61,179 bases of DNA. It comes from an uncultured Lachnospiraceae bacterium. GTDB taxonomy: Bacteria; Bacillota; Clostridia; Lachnospirales; Lachnospiraceae. Shown in pieces: positions 54,576 to 61,179 of the stretch. Where the stretch lies: NCBI GenBank assembly GCA_947164865.1, contig CAMUYA010000022.1, positions 1 through 61,179 on the forward strand, in the 5' to 3' direction. Position 1 is the stretch's first letter; each line of letters starts with the position of its first letter. The notes beneath the pieces were generated by a model. It was given only the letters and a program-made list of their open reading frames with translations. It was not told the origin of the DNA and made no database searches. Position numbers and translations under genes: made by a program.

Positions 54576-56687
54576 TTACAGTAAAGTGTTTGCATCGAAA
54601 ATGAGAGCAACCTCGCCGTCGCCTAGAATGGTTGCACCTGTGATGAACTTAACCTGTTTTACGTACTTGCCGAGCGGCTTGATAACGATCTCCTGCTGAC
54701 CGATGAGTTCATCGATAACAAGACCTGCCATCTTGTCGCCTTTCTTAACTATAACAACAGTGAGTGCATCCTCATCGATTGGATGGCTCTCTGTATCAAG
54801 GACTTCGTTCATTCTTATAAGAGGAATGACTGTTCCTCTGAGGTTGATAACCTCTTCGTTCTGAACAAGCTTGATCTCTGTCTTGTCGATCGTCTCAATA
54901 GTCTGAATAGAGCCGAGAGAAATTGCATATTTCTCGCCGCCGACGATAACCATGAGAGCCTGGATGATAGCCAGAGTAAGAGGAAGTCTGATGGTCCATG
55001 TCGAGCCCACGCCAAGCTGGCTCTTGACATCGACTTCGCCACTCAGGGATTCGATCTTGGATTTAACTACGTCAAGACCAACGCCTCGTCCGGATACGTC
55101 GGTAACCTTCTTTGCAGTGGAGAATCCCGCATTGAACAGAAGGTTTATGACCTCCTTATCGCTCATTGCAGCAGCCTGCTCGGGAGTGATTACTCCACGC
55201 TCTATTCCCTTATTTCTGACCGCTTCGATATCGATTCCGTTACCGTCATCTCTTACTTCGATGATGACGTTATTTCCGTCCTGATATGCATCGAGCCAGA
55301 TAGAACCTGCCTCCGGCTTACCTCTCTGAGCACGGATCTCTGCTGACTCGATACCGTGGTCGGCGGAATTACGAAGAAGGTGCATGATAGGATCGCCGAT
55401 CTCGTCGACAACGGTCCTGTCGAGCTCTGTCTCTTCACCGGACATATAGAAGTCGAGCTTCTTGCCCAGCGTCTTCTGGAGATCGCGGATCATGCGGGGG
55501 AACTTGTTGACGGTACTCTCGATGGGAACCATTCGAACCTTCATGACAGATTCATGAAGATTGGATGTTACGCTCTCGAGGTACTCGATCTGCTCGTTAA
55601 ACTGTGAATTGTTGCTTTCGGTGTTGCTGGATGCGGAAACAAGGCTGTTCTTTGCGGTGATGAGCTCGGATACGAGGTTCATCAGGCTGTCGAGCTTTTC
55701 GATATCCACACGGACTGTTCTGTTAACGATAGCCTTGCCCGGTTTCTTCTCCTGAGCCTTTGCCGGTGCATTTGCAGCCTGAGCCTGAGCAGGTGCCGCG
55801 GGTGCCTTAGCAGCGGGTACCTCTGCGGGTGCTGTCTCGGCGGGAGCCGGAACAGCGCCTTCATCCTCTGCAGCTTTAAGCTTGCTCACATCGATCTTCT
55901 CGCCTTTTGCGGAAGCAATCTCTGATACGCTTTCTGCTGCGGAAATGAGATTCTCAAGGGGCTCTTCCGAAAGTACAACAAGTGTAAAATCAAGTTCAAA
56001 TTTCTCATCCTCAAGGTCCTGGGAACTGGGATTTGAAACTACTATGTCGCCCTTTTCTTCTATCGCCTTAACGACAAGGAAGGCGCGGGCTGCTTTGAGC
56101 ACGCACTCGGGGCTGACGGATACTGTGATACCATATACATTCTTGCCCTGCTTGGCAGCCTCGTTAAGAACGGATATCTGGGATTCGTCGTAATTAATAT
56201 CATACCATGGCGCATCTGATGATGCTGCAGACTCACCTTCGGATGCAGTCTCTTCCTTCTTCTCTGCGGAAGCGGCATCGGCTGCTGCGGGAGCAGAGCC
56301 TACCTTTCCGTTGAGAATATCGTTGAGAGCACGGATGATCGGCTCGTTTTCGTTGGTTCCTTCATCGGAAGTATTTCTGATATTATCGGTATACTCCTGA
56401 AGTGCGTCAAGGCACTGGAAGAGAATATCGATCATCTCCGACTGGATCTTGATATTTCCGTTTCTTACTTCAGAGAAGACATTCTCCATATCATGAGTGA
56501 GGTTCTGCATCCTCTTGTATCCCATGGTTCCTGCCATTCCCTTTAGTGAGTGTGCGGCGCGGAAAATCTCGTTGATCGTATTTTCGTTTTCCGGATCCTG
56601 CTCGAGCTCAAGAATCTGTGTGTTCAGATTCTGAAGATGCTCACCCGCTTCATCGAGAAAGATTTCAAGATACTGACTGACATCCAT
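54576..56687 (-). CDS. cheA: chemotaxis histidine kinase CheA
   Basis: A 703-residue kinase with the full P1-P5 layout. P1 HPt has the phospho-His at about 46 (FRAAHSLKGMAG). A CheY/CheB-binding P2 domain (about 165-265) is flanked by Ala/Glu/Pro-rich linkers. P3 is a dimerisation helix pair (MNLVSELITAKNSL, about 337). The P4 ATPase has HLLRNSADHGIES, DDGNGID and GRGVGLDVV, and P5 is CheW-like (GEKYAISLGSIQTIE to the end). A GGAGG site lies 9 nt before the ATG. It follows cheB by 29 nt. Confidence 0.98.
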   Translation of the reverse strand: MDVSQYLEIFLDEAGEHLQNLNTQILELEQDPENENTINEIFRAAHSLKGMAGTMGYKRMQNLTHDMENVFSEVRNGNIKIQSEMIDILFQCLDALQEYTDNIRNTSDEGTNENEPIIRALNDILNGKVGSAPAAADAASAEKKEETASEGESAASSDAPWYDINYDESQISVLNEAAKQGKNVYGITVSVSPECVLKAARAFLVVKAIEEKGDIVVSNPSSQDLEDEKFELDFTLVVLSEEPLENLISAAESVSEIASAKGEKIDVSKLKAAEDEGAVPAPAETAPAEVPAAKAPAAPAQAQAANAPAKAQEKKPGKAIVNRTVRVDIEKLDSLMNLVSELITAKNSLVSASSNTESNNSQFNEQIEYLESVTSNLHESVMKVRMVPIESTVNKFPRMIRDLQKTLGKKLDFYMSGEETELDRTVVDEIGDPIMHLLRNSADHGIESAEIRAQRGKPEAGSIWLDAYQDGNNVIIEVRDDGNGIDIEAVRNKGIERGVITPEQAAAMSDKEVINLLFNAGFSTAKKVTDVSGRGVGLDVVKSKIESLSGEVDVKSQLGVGSTWTIRLPLTLAIIQALMVIVGGEKYAISLGSIQTIETIDKTEIKLVQNEEVINLRGTVIPLIRMNEVLDTESHPIDEDALTVVIVKKGDKMAGLVIDELIGQQEIVIKPLGKYVKQVKFITGATILGDGEVALIFDANTLL

Positions 56688-56716
56688 AGTTTAAAACCTC
56701 CGTTTTCCTTAGAGCT

Positions 56717-57808
56717 TTATTTACTGATCCCGACCTTAAGTATTATCTCCTGAGCCAGATCATCAAGCGGTACGTGCTGATTTGAAAGCCCCGCCTGATC
56801 GCATGCTTTCGGCATTCCGTAGATCGTGCAGGTCTCCTGGCTCTGAGTGATGACATGAATCTTCTTTTTTTCTTTAAGATTCTTGATACCTTCAGTCCCG
56901 TCTGCGCCCATTCCGGTCATCACGACACAAACTATATTGTCAAAACGGCTGCTGCGCAGCGATTCAAACATATAATTCGCGCAGGGCTTAACGCCCTCTC
57001 TTGCCGGTTCGTCCGAAAGATGGATCGAATACGTGCCGGCACTTGAAGTGACAAGGTTCATATGCTTTCCGCCGGGTGCGAGATAAACCGTACCTTTCTC
57101 TATCTTGGTACCCTCGCCCGCCTCAACGACATTGATCTCGCTCAGGCCGTTAAGCCTTTCCGCAAGGGAGGCGGTGAAACCTATCGGCATGTGCTGAACC
57201 AGCAGTACCGGTGCATCAAGATTCGCGGGCAGCCTCGGTATTACCGACTGGAGAGCCTTGGGGCCTCCCGTGGAGCTCGCTATCGCAACGATCTTATTCC
57301 CGGGTATCTTGTCTGCGGTCTTTTTGATTATCTCGAGAACTTTGCGGTTTTTGTCTTTGTCTTCCTGTATCTTTTCCTTTGTATCAAAGGTAGGATAGTT
57401 ACTGACTACTACACCGCTGAGTACCCTGAGGAAATCCGACGGGAATACTCCCTCTTTGCACTGGTATGCGTTATCAGGCTTGTGGATAAAATCCAGGGCT
57501 CCGAGTTCAAGGGCATCGAGTGTTGTCTTTGCTCCTTCCTTGGTGTCCGTGCTGGCCATCATGACACGCGCTTTGATCTTAAACTTTCTGAGCTCGTTGA
57601 GGAACTCAAGCCCGTTCATCTTGGGCATGTTAACATCAAGCACTATCGCATCATATTTATTTCTGCTTACCAGATCAAAGGCTTCAAGACCGTTGATCGC
57701 CCTGTCTGCGACTTCGAATCTGTCATCTGACTCGATTATATCACAGAGTACTCTTCTCATAAGTGCAGAGTCATCTACGACTAAAATTTTTTTCTTGGGA
57801 AGTGCCAT
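56717..57808 (-). CDS. cheB: chemotaxis response regulator methylesterase CheB
   Basis: A 363-residue protein with an N-terminal receiver (VVDDSALMRR, phospho-Asp in AIVLDVNMPKMNG about 58, Thr/Ser in MMAST, Lys in IHKP) and a C-terminal methylesterase. The catalytic triad is visible: Ser in AIASSTGGPKAL (about 179), His in LVQHMPIGFT (about 206) and Asp in MTGMGADGTEG (about 302). It removes receptor methyl groups when phosphorylated by CheA. An AAGGAG site lies 6 nt before the ATG. It opens the che segment just after the PilZ gene. Confidence 0.98.
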   Translation of the reverse strand: MALPKKKILVVDDSALMRRVLCDIIESDDRFEVADRAINGLEAFDLVSRNKYDAIVLDVNMPKMNGLEFLNELRKFKIKARVMMASTDTKEGAKTTLDALELGALDFIHKPDNAYQCKEGVFPSDFLRVLSGVVVSNYPTFDTKEKIQEDKDKNRKVLEIIKKTADKIPGNKIVAIASSTGGPKALQSVIPRLPANLDAPVLLVQHMPIGFTASLAERLNGLSEINVVEAGEGTKIEKGTVYLAPGGKHMNLVTSSAGTYSIHLSDEPAREGVKPCANYMFESLRSSRFDNIVCVVMTGMGADGTEGIKNLKEKKKIHVITQSQETCTIYGMPKACDQAGLSNQHVPLDDLAQEIILKVGISK

Positions 57809-57810
57809 AA

Positions 57811-58533
57811 TCAGCTCCTTTTCCTTATCCTGCGCTCTTCTTCAAATATAAATTTGATGATTTCTTCGCGGGTTGCTTCATCAATGTTGTAATACTGAAC
57901 TCTATGTTCAAAGGTTCCCGGCCTTGTTTCCACTTCCCTCACGTCAAGGACCTTTCCGACCACCTCATATTTTTTGCGGTCCGAGCCTCGCACCAGATCA
58001 TAGCTGCAATAGATCATACTGCCCGGCTCATATCTCTGATTCGACATAAAACGGATCCCACCGCCGCTTATATCGACTATGACGCTTCTCTTGATGGGGC
58101 GATTGGGCTGCAGCCACATTTTGGCGTTGTTTTCGACTGCATTTATCTCCTCCTCTTCAAGATTTCTCGCGCACATTTCAAGTGCACAGCTGAACCGGTA
58201 ATACTCTCTTCTCTGATATTTTCTGAGATTGCTTGTGAACTCAAGGGCAACCAGATACAATTCGTTGCTCTTATATCTGTCTATCACTCTTGCAAAGCAT
58301 TGGTAAAGCCCGGCTTCCGTGTAGAATACCACGTTGTACTCACCGTCTACCGGAAGAAGAATGAGCTTTTGCTGCTCGATCGGCATAAAAACTTCTATGG
58401 TATCTTCGCTTGTAATGCTGGCTATCTTTGACTTATAGACTCTTTGTTCCTTCCGGGATGATCCCGAGCGGAGGGTATCATCCACATCCGTGAGTTCTAT
58501 TTTGTCACCCTCTTTAATGAATTTGCTTAACAT
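57811..58533 (-). CDS. PilZ-domain flagellar brake protein (YcgR type)
   Basis: A 240-residue protein with an N-terminal YcgR-like domain (about 1-105) and a C-terminal PilZ domain (about 108-235). The c-di-GMP-binding arginines are in KYQRREYYRF (about 108-117), and the second motif is DISGGGIRFMS (about 160). C-di-GMP binding should slow or redirect flagellar rotation, as for YcgR. The start at 58533 has GGAG 6 nt upstream. The diguanylate cyclase at 35045-36979 is a candidate source of the ligand. It ends 2 nt before cheB. Confidence 0.93.
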   Translation of the reverse strand: MLSKFIKEGDKIELTDVDDTLRSGSSRKEQRVYKSKIASITSEDTIEVFMPIEQQKLILLPVDGEYNVVFYTEAGLYQCFARVIDRYKSNELYLVALEFTSNLRKYQRREYYRFSCALEMCARNLEEEEINAVENNAKMWLQPNRPIKRSVIVDISGGGIRFMSNQRYEPGSMIYCSYDLVRGSDRKKYEVVGKVLDVREVETRPGTFEHRVQYYNIDEATREEIIKFIFEEERRIRKRS

Positions 58534-58558
58534 TTGCATCTCCTCAAAAAATACTTTT

Positions 58559-59428
58559 TTATTTCTTGCCGATTATATGCGCAAAGAAGGCAGCCATTCC
58601 ACGATTAACGGTTTTGGCAGACTCTTCCTTATCCAGGAGCCTGGCGGCGATACGCTCATAAGCAAGCGCGGATTTTGCGTTCGGATTGGCAATAGAAACC
58701 GGCACCTGCTGCATTACAGCCCTCGACAGCTGAGGGTCGTAGGGTATGCTTCCGAGATAATTCATTGGAAGCTTTAAGAACCTCTGTACTACGGAATAAA
58801 GCTTCTTGAACAGTATCTGTCCTTCTTCTTCCTTTTCCACTCTGTTTGCTATCATCCTTATTCGGGTATTCTCCTTGTCGTATCTGGGATGACGGCTCAC
58901 TGCCTTAAGAAGTGAATATGAATCCGTAATGCTTGTGGGCTCCGGTGTAGTGATAAGGAGTATCTCTCCGCTGGCAACAAGGAATTCCAGCACTGCGTCT
59001 GAAATTCCGGCTCCGGTATCGACAATTATTATATCCGCAATGGAATCCAGCTCGGCAAGATTGCGGATTATATAGTTGAGGTAATCTACGCTGAGGTTAG
59101 ACATACCTGCTATACCGGAACCGCCGGAAATGAATCCGACTTCTCCCGGTCCCCAGGTGATGATATCCCTGATATTTTTACCCTGATATATCAGATCGCA
59201 GAGATTGTGTTTCGGCACTGCACCGAACATTATCTCTATATTGGCCAGTCCGAAATCCGCATCAAGGATTATTACTCTCTTGCCCATCTTTTTAAAATGG
59301 ATGGCAAGATTGATAGCCGTATTTGATTTTCCGACACCGCCCTTTCCGCTGGTAACCGTGATCACCCTTGCAAGCGGCTTAGCCTGATCTTTGGCTTTTA
59401 TTATCCTTAAACTTTCGGCCTGATCCAT
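58559..59428 (-). CDS. flhG: MinD-like ATPase FlhG (FleN/YlxH)
   Basis: A 289-residue ParA/MinD-family ATPase controlling flagellar number and placement. The deviant Walker A is TVTSGKGGVGKSNTAIN (about 24-40), switch I is ILDADFGLANIEIMFG, and switch II is IIVDTGAGIS. The N-terminal DQAESLRII segment (about 2-10) fits the conserved motif that stimulates FlhF GTPase activity. A C-terminal basic/hydrophobic helix could bind membrane. It follows flhF by 38 nt. Confidence 0.96.
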   Translation of the reverse strand: MDQAESLRIIKAKDQAKPLARVITVTSGKGGVGKSNTAINLAIHFKKMGKRVIILDADFGLANIEIMFGAVPKHNLCDLIYQGKNIRDIITWGPGEVGFISGGSGIAGMSNLSVDYLNYIIRNLAELDSIADIIIVDTGAGISDAVLEFLVASGEILLITTPEPTSITDSYSLLKAVSRHPRYDKENTRIRMIANRVEKEEEGQILFKKLYSVVQRFLKLPMNYLGSIPYDPQLSRAVMQQVPVSIANPNAKSALAYERIAARLLDKEESAKTVNRGMAAFFAHIIGKK

Positions 59429-59466
59429 TTAAATCCTCCGGTAAAACCCTGGTGCTTGTAAATCTT

Positions 59467-60771
59467 CTATTTCTTTCCGCCCAGAAGCTTTTTTACTATC
59501 TTCTGTGCGTTGAATGTCTCTATATCGTCGGGGACATTCTGCCCGCAGGTGATATATGCGATCGGAGCTCCGGATTCGCATTTCATGTTGTAGAGATTTC
59601 CGTATTCTCCCGTTTCGTCCAGCTTGGTAAAAATCAACTGATACTCTGATATTTCACGGTAATTGTCCGCTATGTTTTTAAGATCCCTGTATTTGGTCGT
59701 GGCGGAAAGAACAAGGAATATCTGGTGCGGGATACCCGATGCCGTCTCGAGAAAGTCTTTCTGCTTTTTGAGCAGCTCTTCGTTCCTGTGGGAATGTCCC
59801 GCCGAATCCACAAATATATAATCGCAGTCCTTAAAGTCCTCTATTGCTTTCTGGAGTTCATCGGGTTCATAGATCACGCGGAATGGAACGGCAAGTATCC
59901 CGGCATAGGTGCGTAGCTGGTCCGTTGCGGCGATCCTGTATGTGTCCGTGGTCAAAAGAGCCACTTTTTTCTTTTCGTTAAGTGAATAGCTGCTGGCTAT
60001 CTTTGCGATCGTTGTGGTTTTTCCTACACCGGTGGGGCCGATGAAAAATACTACTCTGGGGCCTTCGGGCGCAGGTTCTATCCCCTCGGACCTGCCGAAT
60101 TTGAGGATCATTTTCTGATATATGCTCCCCAGAAGATAATCCATTGTAAGCCCCGGTTTTCTGTTCTTTTCCGCATCTGCGATTATCTCGTTGACGTACT
60201 TTTCGTCAACTTCATTGTCGAGCATCGTGTTGTAGAGAAGCTTGAGAAATCTCTCAACTTCATTATCCTGCTCTTCAAGCCGGTCTTTTTTATCGTTCTT
60301 GTCGGTATCCGAAGAAGCATTACCCGTTGCTTTCGCCGCTTTTTCCGCTGAAGCTTCGGATGCCTTCAGTACTGCGCTTTCTCTCTTAAGCTGTGTTTCA
60401 AGAAGCGATTGAAGATCATCCAGTTTCTTCTCGATCTTTGTCTGATCTCCCACCGATACGTCGAATTTCTTTCCGCTGCCGTCATTTTCCGCAGCACCCG
60501 CAGATGATCCGGCACTCGTCGTATCTGCCTGTTCTTTTTCTTTTTTTATTGCTTCCACCTGTGCCTGAGCGATCTTTCTTATCTGCCTGATGGGCTCTTC
60601 GTCGTCTTCTTTTGCGGCTGTGAGCTCCACCTGTTTCTTTTTCAGAAACGAAAAAGGTCCCTTGGGCTTGACATAACGGACATTCATAATGACCATACCC
60701 TCGCCAAGCTCTTTCTTCGCTGCCGCAGTAGCCTCATTTTCGGTTTTTGCAATGAATTTTCTGATTATCAT
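59467..60771 (-). CDS. flhF: flagellar biosynthesis GTPase FlhF
   Basis: A 434-residue SRP-type GTPase that sets the site of flagellar assembly. The N-terminal B domain (about 1-140) carries an acidic and Ala/Ser-rich disordered stretch. A helical N domain and the G domain follow. G motifs are FFIGPTGVGKTTTIAK (about 235), LLTTDTYRIAATDQLRTYA, FVDSAGHSHRN and TKLDETGEYGN (about 385). Its start is 1 nt from the flhA stop, indicating tight coupling. Confidence 0.97.
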   Translation of the reverse strand: MIIRKFIAKTENEATAAAKKELGEGMVIMNVRYVKPKGPFSFLKKKQVELTAAKEDDEEPIRQIRKIAQAQVEAIKKEKEQADTTSAGSSAGAAENDGSGKKFDVSVGDQTKIEKKLDDLQSLLETQLKRESAVLKASEASAEKAAKATGNASSDTDKNDKKDRLEEQDNEVERFLKLLYNTMLDNEVDEKYVNEIIADAEKNRKPGLTMDYLLGSIYQKMILKFGRSEGIEPAPEGPRVVFFIGPTGVGKTTTIAKIASSYSLNEKKKVALLTTDTYRIAATDQLRTYAGILAVPFRVIYEPDELQKAIEDFKDCDYIFVDSAGHSHRNEELLKKQKDFLETASGIPHQIFLVLSATTKYRDLKNIADNYREISEYQLIFTKLDETGEYGNLYNMKCESGAPIAYITCGQNVPDDIETFNAQKIVKKLLGGKK

Positions 60772-60772
60772 T

Positions 60773-61179
60773 TTATGCTGTTACCATTCCCACTGATTGC
60801 AATTCAACATTCGGTTCGATCTCATTATAGGACACCACAACAAGATCTTTGAAGTAATCCTCTGTCATCCGCTTGAAATACATCCTGACTATCGGAGAAG
60901 TAATAACAATCGGGGTCTTGCCAAGGTTTTCGAGCTTTTGTACTTCTTTTCCCACCGAATCAACGATCGCTCTCGATCTTTGAGGATCAAGGTTAAGAAA
61001 TGCTCCGGTTTCGGTCTGCTTGACGCTTCCCATGATCTCCTGCTCCACCTTGGGATCCAGCGTAACAACACTGCTGGTCTCGTTGGACGGAAAGTATTTC
61101 GTGGAGATCGCACGCTTAAGCGCCTGACGTACATATTCCGTAAGGATATCCGTATCTCTTGTGGTCGGAGCATAATCCG
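60773..61179 (-). CDS. flhA: flagellar export protein FlhA, C-terminal part (runs off the window)
   Basis: The last 135 codons of FlhA; the gene continues past the right edge, so the N-terminal membrane domain is not visible. The readable part belongs to the cytosolic FlhA-C domain: YAPTTRDTDILTEYVRQALK, then TLDPKVEQEIMGS, LNLDPQRSRAIVDSV and PIVITSPIVRMYFKRMTEDYF, ending VELQSVGMVTA. This domain forms the nonameric ring that receives export substrates and chaperones. It is followed immediately by flhF. Confidence 0.95.
   Translation of the reverse strand, partial: DYAPTTRDTDILTEYVRQALKRAISTKYFPSNETSSVVTLDPKVEQEIMGSVKQTETGAFLNLDPQRSRAIVDSVGKEVQKLENLGKTPIVITSPIVRMYFKRMTEDYFKDLVVVSYNEIEPNVELQSVGMVTA

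Overview
The window looks like the chromosome of a motile, anaerobic Gram-positive of the Clostridia, most likely a Lachnospiraceae member of the Butyrivibrio/Roseburia type. The pointers are a clostridial-order Rnf operon (rnfCDGEAB), a Bacillus/Clostridium-order flagellar-chemotaxis operon (flhA-flhF-flhG-pilZ-cheB-cheA-cheW-cheC-cheD-sigma28-fapA), strong GGAGG ribosome binding sites, and many 7TM hybrid histidine kinases. This placement is an inference from gene content and order; no database was searched. I see no tRNA, rRNA, CRISPR array, insertion sequence or prophage. Almost every gene is on the minus strand. The plus-strand exceptions are an AP2-type DNA-binding protein (18100-18906) and an RNase H-fold exonuclease (28048-29151).

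Layout, left to right. 53-1740: ATP-dependent PEP carboxykinase. 1934-7129: a signalling cluster of a 7TM hybrid kinase, an orphan TRAP-type solute-binding lipoprotein and a response regulator without output domain. 7156-11709: an aminopeptidase P, a small membrane protein, deoC and thrC. 11957-17886: a HerA/YjgR-like ATPase, a second output-less response regulator and a second hybrid kinase. 18100-18906: AP2 protein with a probably leaderless mRNA. 19055-20731: chemoreceptor. 20920-22254: membrane-anchored GH25-fold protein lacking expected catalytic residues. 22288-27713: Rnf complex. 27837-28001: highly structured intergenic element. 28048-30068: exonuclease and cheR. 30170-39799: a long run containing the S1 protein, ispH, cmk, a BaiN-type flavoprotein, an RpiR regulator, a diguanylate cyclase, a TetR regulator and a third hybrid kinase. 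39922-45235: a five-gene sodium-pumping decarboxylase/transcarboxylase operon. 45409-47954: scpB, scpA, a phosphoesterase and rpsU. 48063-61179: the distal part of the flagellar-chemotaxis operon, running off the right edge inside flhA.

Two themes tie the genes together. One is energy conservation around oxaloacetate and sodium or proton gradients: PEP carboxykinase, an Oad-type pump carrying two different carboxyltransferases, and Rnf. The other is sensing and motility: three hybrid phosphorelay kinases, two paralogous stand-alone receiver proteins, a chemoreceptor, the full Che adaptation set (CheR, B, C, D), a diguanylate cyclase, and a PilZ protein that could read its product.

The most unusual items are: the receiver / solute-binding protein / 7TM hybrid kinase cluster and its partial duplicate; the leaderless AP2-(degenerate HNH)-AP2 protein; the 27837-28001 element with mutually exclusive helices; the inverted-repeat element at 11785-11934; the decarboxylase operon with both OadA- and MmdA-type subunits; and the Thr-Glu repeat protein in the flagellar operon.
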